Assembly: GCA_032718475.1 (NCBI GenBank)
Contig: JAUCBJ010007650.1
Coordinates: 1-49,585 of the forward strand
DNA length: 49,585 bases
From: Nemertoderma westbladi
Lineage: Eukaryota; Xenacoelomorpha; Nemertodermatida; Nemertodermatidae
Direction of reading: 5' to 3'
Shown here: in pieces, positions 21,319 to 31,288 of the stretch
Numbering within the stretch: position 1 is the first letter of the stretch
Layout of the letters: every line of letters begins with the position of its first letter
The notes under the pieces: model-generated
The model's database searches: none
What the model was told of the DNA's origin: nothing
Seen by the model: the letters and a program-made list of their open reading frames with translations, nothing else
Made by a program: the position numbers and the translations under genes

Positions 21319-24300
21319 CTAAACTTTCAGGTGCCCCTTCTTCCAGTAGGCACTCTCCCACTGCCCTCCTATACGTCCTCTTACTCTTCGCCACGCTCTC
21401 CCCGCCGACTCCAACTGACCAGGAATTGGCTCTCCCTCTTTCACCACCCTAAGGTTGGGTCTCTCCACCGTCTTCTTAACTAGCTCATCTCCTGGCATCA
21501 AAATGCCACCTCCCTCCTTGTTGTCTCCCGCCGGCAGAATGAATAGAAAGTGGAAGAACAGGCAGAACAGAAGGTAGAATAATAGTCCTATCCCTTTCCA
21601 TCCTGCCTTCCTTCTCGACTTCCCCCTTGTCGGTATGCCTCCAAACTGGACCTGCGTCTCTTCCGGACACTCCTCTGGACACTCCTCTAGACACTCCTTC
21701 CGACACTCCTCCGGGCACTCCCCCGGAGTGTTGTCCTCCGGACACCTCGCTGTCCGCTCCGCTCCATCTCCATACCGATGCTTGTTGGGAAACCTACTCT
21801 CCTCTGCCCACTTTCTTACTGTCACCTCCCTATCTGGCTCTACTATCTCCTGCTGTTTCTCCTCTTGGTCCTCTGCGCCTGCGGTGCCTGGTAACATGCA
21901 CCCTGATGTCTCTGTCACACTGCATGGGATCTTAGTTTTAACTGGGCCGCTAAGCATCCACCCGAACGGCGTGAGGATCGCCGTCGGATCCCGCTGCCTG
22001 TCTTCGCCGAAGACCGTCTTCGTTCTCTCGTGGGCCGTTGGGCAGTCCATCCCTACTATAATGGACACCTTCCTAACGTCCACCTTTGGTATTGAGAAAT
22101 CGATACCGTCCAGGAATCTATATTGTTCGACCTCAATGTTGGTTGGTCGCCTGGCGTTGATGTTTATCGATTCTATGACGTGGATGGGGTCGATCGTCGC
22201 CCCATAGTCGTATCCCGGTGCAATCGCTGTTATCCTGCACCGCCCCGTCCTCGTCTCCAGGACCTCATCTTTACTCGAGACGGTAGTCACCGCCATTCTA
22301 TTCGGCCTTGTCTTTAGCCCTATCTCTTCGGCCACCCAGTTCTCCACCAGCGTGAAGGCTGCTCCGCTGTCGACCAGCATTAATGTCGTTACTGATCGAC
22401 CGCCCTCTCCTGATATTTTTACTGGTACTACCCCGAGTAGTACTTTTCTCTTCTTCTCCTCTTCTGGCGTACTTGTAGCCATTGTTTGGCCTCCAGTCTC
22501 GGACTCTCTAACTGCTGTTTCTCCACACTCTCCGGACCTGTGTCCTTCTACCACGCATCGATGACATAGTCCGTTTGCGTTTGTGTAGGCTACACGATCT
22601 TGTTTGGGCAACGCTTGCCAGTGCTTACAACTCCTGGTCTTATGTGTTCCGTCTCGATGTAATTGACATTCGAATCCTGGATTATAGCGTTCCCTGTATA
22701 GTCCCTCACGTATCGCGCCTAGGTTTATATGTACCGATTTAGTGTTTTGGTTGTCTGTATTCGGCCTACTGGGTACATTGGGATTATGTTTATTTATGGT
22801 GTTATTTTCTTTCTGTCCCTGCCACGGTGTGGCCCTGCTACCAGCTAACTGTGGACTAGCAGTCCCCTGTGTGGCCGCATGTGGTAGTGATTGTCCTACT
22901 CTTGAGAATGGATCCGTCGGATTATGTTCGGGTTTATGGCTTGTCCCCAAACTATCCTCGCTATAGACTGGGTCTGTTATTAATTCGGCTTCATAGTTGA
23001 GGAAGCTCGACATCTCTTCTAAGCCCGGTTCCGCACCCTTCTTCTCCCGTGTGGAGAAGGCGATCTTCCTCCACTTTCTTCGTAACCAGATCGGCAGTGC
23101 CTGCGCTATCGTGGTGATGTTGTTAGACGCGTTGAGTTCGTATGGTGCGTCTAGCGTCTTTAACACGATTAACGCCTTCTCGACCTTGTTTGCAAAGGTC
23201 CTTATGCTAACGGGATTGTCCTGTAGGCCACCCGATGTTATGCCTCTCAGGGTTTGCCGGATGATCTTGGCCGGGTGCCCGTATTCCCTATCTAGCGCCC
23301 GCCATGCTGTCGTGAAGCCGCCCTCGATGCCCTGGTATTGCCTCACGATGTCGTATGCTGGGCCTCCAGTATATACTTGCAGATATTTTAGGCACTCCGC
23401 CTGCGTCAAGTTTTTACTTAATATTTCGTTACTATACATGCGCCGAAATTGTAGATATTCTTCCGGCCTACTCCCATCGAATTTAAATGGTTCCACAGGT
23501 GGTAACTCGATCCTAGTTTTTAACGCATCGATCAATGTGGCCATTCCCATCGCTTGCGCTTCTAATGGGTTCGATGGATGTTGTATAGACTCCCCTATTG
23601 GGTGCGGTCCGTCCGTCCTATCTGTTGTTGATTTAATTTGTTGCGTCGGATATATCATTGGGGGTAACGGCCCCCTCCATATTTCCGTGTCGCACGACCT
23701 ATTCTCGTCCAAGGGGTTCGATGTTCTCGCTCCTATTGGGGTATATTGTTGATATTGTGATGGGGGAATGTCACCCTGTCCCCCCCCCACCGGTATGTTT
23801 AGTACTGGGGTTGATGTTAATATATTGGGGCCCATACATCTATCTACAATAGCTCTCCCCTCCCCTGGATATATGTTATGTCCCTGTGTATTATAGTCAT
23901 GCTGCTGTACCGATATAGGCCTACCTACCTCTCGCCTACCTACCGGTATGTACTCCGCGACTTCCGGGTTTAATCCCGTCGTCCGCGCTACCCTATCGCC
24001 TACTCTATCTCTCCCAGCATGGCCTATAATAGTATGTGCAGTAAGGCCTACAGTATGTCCTGCAGTCTGCATGTGCCCTTCCGAACCGAAGTTTATTCTT
24101 CGCGAATCTCGAATCTCCCCGCGACTACCACACTCTCGATCGGCAGCTATATCGCGTCGGGAAGTTTCCCTTCGATCCCCTATCCTGCTCTCGTCTTCAT
24201 ATCGGTACATCCTGTACCCCTCTCTTAGCGTGTGGTGCGTTTCTCCGGGGCGACGGCAATCTCCCGAAGTCCGATTCCACTGACTCCCTAATTCCCTCTC

Positions 24301-24711
24301 TACTATCGACGGCTCGCTATCCGTCCTCGCTCTCCGGTTGCTCCTAGCAACGACTCTTCTACTATCTTCCCTTCTTCTATCTTCGACCTCTCGGTTAAAC
24401 TCTGCTAATCTTCTTCTATCTTCGACCTCTCTATTAAACTCTACTAATCTTCTCTCTTCTGACTGGGCTCGACGTTCCGTCGCCCGCCCTCTCGCGACGT
24501 CAACCTGTCTCTCTCTGCTCGATCGCACGCCGCTGGGGATACTCGCAATCCCCCTATTACTCTCCATCGCCGGGTGTTGCGGTTTACCTAACTCGGCCCG
24601 CGCATTATCTGCCGACGCCTGTGGGACACTCCCTGCCCCCCCTCTCTCGCTACTAATCCCTCGCGGTGGGGTGCCCGTAGCCCCCCCCCCACCCGCTACT
24701 TCTAACTTCAC
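21319..24711 (-). CDS. BEL/Pao Gag-protease region, second frame
   Basis: An open frame of 1130 codons counted from a GTG at 24711; a stop lies three codons upstream of that and no ATG is near, so it cannot start alone in the usual way. Order: an Arg/Glu-rich region; a Gag core of the DUF1759 type (VEPFKFDGSRPEEYLQF near residue 400); Cys/His-rich segments (HKTRSCKHW, LCHRC...GHRSGEC, residues about 680-720); an aspartic protease of the DUF1758 type (VDSGAA near residue 780, codons at 22363-22374); and TPFGWMLSGPV, which normally leads into the RT. Instead there is a Glu-Cys-Pro repeat (21655-21730, 12-bp units), a hydrophobic segment GIGLLFYLLFCLFFHFLFIL and a basic tail. Pol has been lost with the frame kept open. 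Confidence 0.85.
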   Translation of the reverse strand: MKLEVAGGGGATGTPPRGISSERGGAGSVPQASADNARAELGKPQHPAMESNRGIASIPSGVRSSRERQVDVARGRATERRAQSEERRLVEFNREVEDRRRLAEFNREVEDRRREDSRRVVARSNRRARTDSEPSIVERELGSQWNRTSGDCRRPGETHHTLREGYRMYRYEDESRIGDRRETSRRDIAADRECGSRGEIRDSRRINFGSEGHMQTAGHTVGLTAHTIIGHAGRDRVGDRVARTTGLNPEVAEYIPVGRREVGRPISVQQHDYNTQGHNIYPGEGRAIVDRCMGPNILTSTPVLNIPVGGGQGDIPPSQYQQYTPIGARTSNPLDENRSCDTEIWRGPLPPMIYPTQQIKSTTDRTDGPHPIGESIQHPSNPLEAQAMGMATLIDALKTRIELPPVEPFKFDGSRPEEYLQFRRMYSNEILSKNLTQAECLKYLQVYTGGPAYDIVRQYQGIEGGFTTAWRALDREYGHPAKIIRQTLRGITSGGLQDNPVSIRTFANKVEKALIVLKTLDAPYELNASNNITTIAQALPIWLRRKWRKIAFSTREKKGAEPGLEEMSSFLNYEAELITDPVYSEDSLGTSHKPEHNPTDPFSRVGQSLPHAATQGTASPQLAGSRATPWQGQKENNTINKHNPNVPSRPNTDNQNTKSVHINLGAIREGLYRERYNPGFECQLHRDGTHKTRSCKHWQALPKQDRVAYTNANGLCHRCVVEGHRSGECGETAVRESETGGQTMATSTPEEEKKRKVLLGVVPVKISGEGGRSVTTLMLVDSGAAFTLVENWVAEEIGLKTRPNRMAVTTVSSKDEVLETRTGRCRITAIAPGYDYGATIDPIHVIESININARRPTNIEVEQYRFLDGIDFSIPKVDVRKVSIIVGMDCPTAHERTKTVFGEDRQRDPTAILTPFGWMLSGPVKTKIPCSVTETSGCMLPGTAGAEDQEEKQQEIVEPDREVTVRKWAEESRFPNKHRYGDGAERTARCPEDNTPGECPEECRKECLEECPEECPEETQVQFGGIPTRGKSRRKAGWKGIGLLFYLLFCLFFHFLFILPAGDNKEGGGILMPGDELVKKTVERPNLRVVKEGEPIPGQLESAGRAWRRVRGRIGGQWESAYWKKGHLKV

Positions 24712-26329
24712 TATCTCTTACTACACTTCTACACCCCTCTTGTGGGGCATTCTCTGCCCCCCTTCTCTCGCCGCTAATCTCATGTGGTGGGGCGCCCGTA
24801 GCCCCCCCCCACCCGCCACATCTAACTTCAATATCTCTTACTTCGTCTCTACACCCCTCTCTAGTCGACACACTGTCTCTACTACGGCTGGGTCTATTCA
24901 CCCCCGCCCCCCTCTCTACTACTGCGAGGCCTACCAGGCCCACCCCGGGTTGGCTCAACCCCGCTACCTCCTGCCTACCAACTACGTGGCCTACCAGGCC
25001 GCCGTCGGGTTGGCGCAACCCCGCCACTTCCTGTCTACTAACTACGTGGCCTACCAGGCCGCCGTCTGCCGGGCTATACACGTCTGACGCGTTCACATTA
25101 ATAGCACCATTCCCAATATTATTTGTTAAATCAATTAAATTATTAGAATTTGAAACGGGATTATTATTTAAATTATTTTGTGTATTTAGATTTAAACTAT
25201 TTGAATTATTTTGATTATTCTGAATATTTGAATTAATATTATTATTTGAATTTAAACTTAAATTACTACTACCGGGTAAAATATTTCCTGTAATAAAGGG
25301 ATTAGGGTTATTTACTACGGTACTATTAATACCAATATTTCCTAACGCACTGCTACTACCCCCCTCGCCCATACGGCTACTGTACGTGTACCGCACGCTC
25401 TGTTCTCTCGCCTCACGCTCTTCGCGTTCACTCTCTTGCTCTTTCCTTCTCCCCATTATCCACTCTAATTTCTCTCTAGTTCTTAATTCATACGCTGCCA
25501 GATTTATCTCCTGCACCCTTCTTTCTTTTGCGGAGGATGTAGCAGACTTATCGGTTGCGACGGACTTCCGCCGCCCCTCCGTCCTACTAACTTTCCCACG
25601 CTTTCCGGGGTCCTCGCTGACCGACGAGGCCGAATCCTCGGAGCTAACCTCGGATTCGCCCTCGTGCGGTCCCGCCCAACCCACTAACTTAACTTCCCTG
25701 GCATCGACTAAGTATGGCCCTATGTACACTACACCAGGCCCCATACCCCTACGTTCCCATAGCCCAAACAGTTCGATGGCAACCCCTCTCGCTCTCTCGC
25801 TGGCTAGTTCTCTCTGCCCAGAACACACTAGGTGATCAAAGTATCTGTTCGACTCACCTAGTCGTCTCCTCAACTTCACCTGGTCTATCTCAGCCCCTCC
25901 TCTAGCTTCCTTCAGTTGTTCCCGGGTCGCGGCGTAGGCTCGTCGAAGTCGATCAGAAACCCCGACATCCTCGTCGCCGACCTCTCCTCCATCTCTCCGG
26001 GTTCGGCGTCGTACCGTCGGCTCCACCGTTGCCGTTCCGGTGGGCCGTTCGTCGCCCTCGGTCTGTGGCTGACCGGCGACATCGGCATATCGACCGCCGC
26101 CCTGTATCGACTCGTCTCTCTCCTCCCCCGTCTCGCTCTCTCCTCTACTCGACTCGCTCTCTCGCTGTAGACGACCCCCCACATCTTGGTTCGCCGGGTT
26201 GCTCATTATCGACGTGGTCGACGTAGCATCGACCGGCGTCGTGGGTCCGTATCGTCTCGCCGTGGCCTCGCGGATCGTTAGATCGTCGTCCGGGGTCCGC
26301 GGCGGTGTCGTTCCTCTCTCTCGACTCAT
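24653..26329 (-). CDS. BEL/Pao Gag N-terminal region, first frame
   Basis: 558 codons from a proper ATG at 26329 (MSRERGTTPPRTPDDDLTI), 52 bp inside the 5' LTR. It holds Arg/Glu-rich disordered and coiled-coil-like sequence, an Asn-rich tract (about 25090-25330), and tandem GGLVGHVV.RQEVAGL units (about 24940-25080). It stops at 24653, overlapping the next frame by 59 bp. The exit from this frame is at a G10 run (minus strand, 24690-24681). The parallel unit at 24810-24802 has G9 and stays open, so a one-base difference separates the two frames. Function is presumed structural (virus-like particle); no conserved domain was recognised in this part. Confidence 0.75.
   Translation of the reverse strand: MSRERGTTPPRTPDDDLTIREATARRYGPTTPVDATSTTSIMSNPANQDVGGRLQRESESSRGESETGEERDESIQGGGRYADVAGQPQTEGDERPTGTATVEPTVRRRTRRDGGEVGDEDVGVSDRLRRAYAATREQLKEARGGAEIDQVKLRRRLGESNRYFDHLVCSGQRELASERARGVAIELFGLWERRGMGPGVVYIGPYLVDAREVKLVGWAGPHEGESEVSSEDSASSVSEDPGKRGKVSRTEGRRKSVATDKSATSSAKERRVQEINLAAYELRTREKLEWIMGRRKEQESEREEREAREQSVRYTYSSRMGEGGSSSALGNIGINSTVVNNPNPFITGNILPGSSNLSLNSNNNINSNIQNNQNNSNSLNLNTQNNLNNNPVSNSNNLIDLTNNIGNGAINVNASDVYSPADGGLVGHVVSRQEVAGLRQPDGGLVGHVVGRQEVAGLSQPGVGLVGLAVVERGAGVNRPSRSRDSVSTREGCRDEVRDIEVRCGGWGGATGAPPHEISGERRGAENAPQEGCRSVVRDSEVRSSGWGGGYGHPTARD
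24655..24860. repeat. Tandem duplication spanning the gag frame break
   Basis: Two units of about 120 bp share GTGGGGYGCCCGTAGC, a C run, ACCCGC and ATCTCTTACT in order. The C run is 10 long in one unit (24681-24690) and 9 in the other (24802-24810). Confidence 0.85.
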
Positions 26330-26380
26330 CTTCGTATTTGGTAGCCGTCAGTCACAGCTCGGCAGGCCTAGTGTTAAGAC

Positions 26381-26931
26381 TGTGACGGGATCCGAGAGGA
26401 TCCCGGTTTATCCGGTGTGTTTCGTACGCGTCCCCGCCCCGCCGTGTGAATGGAAAAGGTAATAATTGTTCTAGTGTCGTTGTCGAACTCTGATAACGTT
26501 GAGATAATAAATGATGAGTGATACAGATAGCACAGTAGATAAAGCTAATATACCGGTAATATGGTGACGGTGGCGACGACGGTCTTAACAGTCACCGTAC
26601 TGCCTTACTGTACTGGGATAGCTGACTGAGTAAACTGAATGATATGATTACAGGTTACTGGTTATATTGCACGGTGGCCTTATTGCTACTCAATCGATGC
26701 CATTCCCCCCTCTGATTGGTTAATACCCTTGTTGGCGCCCCGTGGAGTATTCCCGTTCACTCCACCTGTTCTCCTTGGGTTAGGGGTTTGGCCCCTGACC
26801 TTCTATTGTGTGCTTCCTTCCCACTCTTATTGGGATGGCACGAGTTGGTTAATTGCCCAATCTCGTGGCTCCCAATATTGCTTATCGGCTAATAACTTTA
26901 TGGGGTGTTGGCGGGATTGAATAAGCTAACA
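26381..26931 (-). repeat. BEL/Pao 5' LTR
   Basis: 551 bp, same sequence as the 3' LTR as far as I can read. It should carry the element promoter. Followed by the ATTGA target duplication at 26932-26936. Confidence 0.95.
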
Positions 26932-26936
26932 ATTGA

Positions 26937-28800
26937 TTGGTGCCATGCAATTAAATTGCAATCAATTATTGACAACGCTTGCCCGATACATCTTCCAACA
27001 AACTGTACTTGGTTTCATGTCGGTTTAGTACCATTGAGAGTATTACATTGTGCAGACTGAACAACGTGTAAGGGAGAGGATAAACACACAGGTATGTAAT
27101 AAACACGTTTAGAATCAAAGTGGTACCCAATTATACAGAGCAAGACGAAAAACTCGCATAGCATTTTAGGCAATGTGGGAGTTTTAATGGCATATACTGT
27201 AGAAACAATAGGGATCTAATTCAAAAGGGGGCAAATCACATAAAAAGTTTAGGCCACCATTGAATAATAGTAGTAAAAGGACGATTTGAATTGACTTTGT
27301 GGGATGGATGCACAGTAGCTTTAATTTCCAGAGGGGTAGCCCCTCCTTGGTCAAATTTACACGTTTCTAATTCTTTATTTCATCTTATCATTCTGCTGAA
27401 CTTTGAAGAATTTAATGAGGATTTGTTTCAAATCTTATAATGGCTTAGCGAGATCTTTTTAATTCGTTTGTACATCATAATTTAAGAAGACAGACAAACA
27501 GATTATATTCCACAAACGTTAAAACTGATGTCGGAAATGAAATTATCAGCACCCATAACATATTTTAAAATAAAAATGAAAATATGTTATATTTTCACTC
27601 TTTTTATGAAAAACTACCATTTTTGCAACTACATATTTTTGTTCTTTCCCCTGTATAACACAAATTACCGGTACCAAGTGGAGATCTAGTAATAGATATC
27701 TAGAATTATTAGGTGCCTCATTGCCAAAACACAACAACACCCCACAGCCCAGAATGACACCACTTAAAGTTAACCAACTAGAGCTAGCACCAGGAGGATC
27801 AGCCTGTTCACAACCTGGTGTTTTCTCTAATGGTTTGAATAGACTAGATCGTCAATAGTTCGAACAGCTCAAGGACACTGGAAATTAGAATGTTACCAAT
27901 CTTAAATATTACCAAAATGTATGATTGATTTGGGGCTGTTTCTGTGACTGCTGGCGTTGTACCATAGTGTGACTGATCCTGTCAAGTTGTGACCATTTGA
28001 CATTAAAGATGTTTATTACACAACTAAAAGTGATAAGTAATAATAAAAGTAATAATCTGGGACATTAAAAATAAACACATGTAAAATTTTCGGTACAAAC
28101 AAATCACAGAAAACCCCCAAAAACAACAATTAAATTAAATTATACTTAAAAGGGAATGTTGCACTAAAAGTACAAACTCTAGGACCAGACACTGCAATGA
28201 TGCTGTATTGTTTCAAAGGTGCTCAATACTGAGTACTGAATACGAAGGCAATCAGTCAGACAACGGAGACATAATGTCAATACAGGTATCATTACTGTAG
28301 AATTATACATGTAAGTTAGTAATAGAAAGTACTCCCAAGTTTTAAACGAAATACGGTATATTAGATAAGTCCTACTGACCGCCATTATATAGTTTTATGA
28401 AGTGAAGTGAAAAATAATGCACGTTTGGATCTATAGATTTTTACTATAAATATTATTGATTGTTTCATTCTCTGATTGCGTCCTTTTAAACGAGTTGTGT
28501 TTTACTTGTATATATTATATTCAAACAAATTTACAATATAGATATTTCCACATTATCACACATACCTTTTATGTTTAGTTGTTGATGAAAAGAAAATTAA
28601 TCATCAAGAAAACATCCCCTTTGTTAAAAAAAAAACAAGAAGGCGCCTGAAACAACTTCAAACTATGTGATAAAACATAAACTTCTTTGATTAAATAAAA
28701 TCAATCCGTTTTAAGAAAAACTTCTGAACAAATCGTTATAATCAATGTTGTGAAACTAAAGCAACATCAGGTGTGAAACATCAAACAGAATGTGAAACAA
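26937..28800. other. 1.9 kb without a recognised gene
   Basis: AT-rich. A 34-codon frame at 27753-27857 (starting MTPLKVNQLELAP) is the only one with coding-like composition, and nothing supports it further. A/T-rich inverted words (CAATTAATT, AATTGCAAT) surround the BEL insertion point on both sides. Confidence 0.5.
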
Positions 28801-28833
28801 AATCCCATCAGACTGGAAAAATGAAGTCAATCT

Positions 28834-30750
28834 GTGAAATCATTAAACAGATATCTCTGGATGCCTGGTTACACCAAAAGGTATCAATTATTGACTCCTT
28901 GCAAGTGCAACACACCACGGCGTTCCCAGAAAGCAATTTTTTATAGGTCTACTTTATACAATGATATACAGAAAGAAGGTATATTTCCTGATAATTTGTC
29001 ATTGAGTATTATACTACCAATTCTAAAACCAGGCAACCGCGACATACACGACAATGGCAGCTACAGGGCAGTAACTATAATTTCAGTCCTCACAAAGTTG
29101 TGGGAGTTTCTGGTAGTGGATGATATCCGCAAGATTAATATAAATGACCTCCAGGTGGGATATAAGAAAGGGTACGGAACAGATTTGCCATATGCGATGC
29201 AAACAAATTGATAAAGAACTTCAACAGTGAGGGATCAAATGTATTTACGATATCGTAAGATTTGACTGCAGCGTTTGACACCGTTTCTTACAATATTTTG
29301 TTTGAGAAATTAGAACAAATTGATATTGATAAAATTGCGATTAATAATAATATAACCAGAGAACCTATAAGTATTAAACTGCGGGGTGAGACAGGGGGGT
29401 GTCCTATCCCCTATGTTATTCAACATTTATCTAGCAGATCTGTTCAACAAGTTTGATGAATCAGGTAAAGGTCTGTATATCAACAAGACTCCCTATCCTG
29501 CGATATCATATGCGGATGACATATTACTCCTCGCAAACCTGAAGAGCGACATCCAAGAAATCCTATTGATATGCGAAAACTATTTCATGCAGCACAAATT
29601 GCAACTGAACTATAAAAAATCGTGGTTCATAACAAGCACTCTGAAATGTAATGAAATAATATGGGGCAAACAGACTGATAAATGTGACAGGGTATACCTA
29701 GAAGATGGAAGAGCCGTACAAACGGCAAATCACTACACATTCCTAGGTTTACCACTTCCGGGTCTCGAGTCGTACATTAAAGATCACTTTGTAAAACGAA
29801 TCTGGGTTAATGTATCAAAGTTGAGAACGCGAGGACTAGGCCTAGACTCTGTCCCCTTTTACATAACTAAGTTGATATGGAACGTTGTATGTGCTCCATC
29901 TGCTTTATATGGTGCGTCCACTATCCCAACTGATATGTTTGACTCTCTTGGAATAATATTGCGAAAGGCGATGCGGTCAATCCTAGGTATGGGCTCTTAT
30001 ATTTCTAACGAAAGGTTGTATTCTCTGTTCGAGGAAGAGCACCTTAACACTAGAATTCATACATCTCAACTACGATTAATTTACTCAGCCTTTAATTGCG
30101 ATAATCCTAAAATAAAATATTTCTTCAGTAACTTGTTAGTGAAACATTTATCAGGGTATTTGTATGACCAACTATTTGCGGATTATAAAGTCGGTTCTGT
30201 TCGTATGGGATACCCCAGTTTAGAAGCTATTACCTGCAATAAATATGACATAGGGCGATATTGAGTAAAGATAATAGTTCTATTAGTGATTTATCCTTCC
30301 GAGATTGGTTCAATACTCTTTACATTTGGTCTACAATGAACAACGCAGACGCTAACTACATTCTCAAACGGCAATTATTATAGTAAGAACTGGCCGCTCG
30401 TGTGTCCCTGGTTTTCGCCCTGTGTAAAAGACCAATGTTGCCTAGGCGGGGCGGGAGTCGGAGTAGGCTGGCGCTGGTGGCTGTGGCATTTGATTTAATA
30501 CGGCTGGTGCAGCCGCAGCGGGTAGGGATTGTTGTGGAGTCTTCGGTATATCAGCGTGTCTTAAATAATGGTATATATTTTAGTTGCTGGCTTAAGGGGA
30601 TTATTCTTTTAATATATACATTTAATGTTTATTAAATTATGCAAATGCTTATACTGTATTACCGTATCTTACCATATATCTGTGCGCGTTATTGTTTTAA
30701 CATTTTAACATTAAAGCCGCCAGTGGCATTTAAAGCCGGATGATGATGAT
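28834..30750 (+). mobile_element. LINE family D, 5'-truncated broken copy with (GAT)n tail
   Basis: Frames at 28834-29211 (SIILPILKPGNRD, NGSYRAVTIIS), 29230-29456 (LTAAFDTVSYN, motif A) and 29386-30264 (MRQGGVLSPMLFNIYLADLF, then SYADDILLLA, motif C) together make an RT with frameshifts near 29215 and 29390 and a stop within the motif A frame. After the stop at 30264 a decayed C-terminal region continues to about 30720, and the copy ends TTTAAAGCCG followed by GATGATGATGAT. No endonuclease part remains. It differs from families A, C and E in sequence. Confidence 0.82.
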
Positions 30751-30799
30751 ATTAGTTTTCCTGAGGTTAAGGAGCCCAAAGGTCTCAGTATAGCTCGAC

Positions 30800-31054
30800 A
30801 GCTGAAAGATACCCCGAAAATCCCATTATTTTCGGACTGTCTCAAATCTGCAATTCTCGTAGAAATACGTCCTACCTGGCTGCATATCATTACCTAGGGG
30901 CCTATTGATTTCTCAGTTTACGCGCTGTCCCAGTTAATCCCATATATGGAAATAAATAATATGATATTGAATATTATTTTACTTACATTGAACTGAATCT
31001 TGAAATGAGATGTGGGCGAAGCTCCCGAAATACCGGTAACTGAAGAAGGAATAT
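30800..31054. repeat. 255-bp direct repeat, left copy
   Basis: Runs from AGCTGAAAGAT to GAAGGAATAT. The right copy is at 34070-34324 with no indel and roughly ten substitutions. Contains GGGCGAAGCTCCCGAAAT, which can fold into a small hairpin. Not coding. Confidence 0.9.
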
Positions 31055-31100
31055 CGGCACTTACAATAATATACTTCTGCACCAATAACCTTACAACAGG

Positions 31101-31288
31101 GTTGTAAATAATTTACACGAAATTGCGGGAAGAGGGATGCAAATATTTTAGCCTATTTGCAATGCAATTACGGCACTGATGGCGGTAAAGCACTGGATAG
31201 GTTGTAAATAATTTACACGAAATTGCGGGAAGAGGGATGCAAAGAATTTAGCCTATTTGCAATGCAAATACGGCACTGATGGCAGTAA
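31101..31288. repeat. 100-bp satellite, left part
   Basis: One full 100-bp unit (31101-31200, starting GTTGTAAATAATTTACACGA) and 88 bp of a second one, cut by the LINE at 31289. The array resumes at 33371. Confidence 0.92.

Larger units (their letters stand above)
19725..26931 (-). mobile_element. Non-autonomous BEL/Pao LTR retrotransposon, 7.2 kb
   Basis: Two 551-bp direct LTRs (TG...CA ends) are bounded by 5-bp ATTGA target duplications (19720-19724, 26932-26936). The coding strand is minus. A purine tract (GGGGGGGAG, 20284-20276) abuts the 3' LTR as expected for the plus-strand primer. No clear primer binding site was found inside the 5' LTR boundary at 26380. The 6.1-kb interior encodes Gag, zinc-knuckle-like and DUF1758-type aspartic protease regions, then ends with an unusual tail. 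There are no RT, RNase H or integrase motifs anywhere. Appearing intact and young but lacking pol, it must depend on a relative for mobility. Confidence 0.92.

Noticed and set aside
27753-27857. 34-codon frame as a small gene
   Set aside because: No splice context, domain or conserved feature; too short to support.
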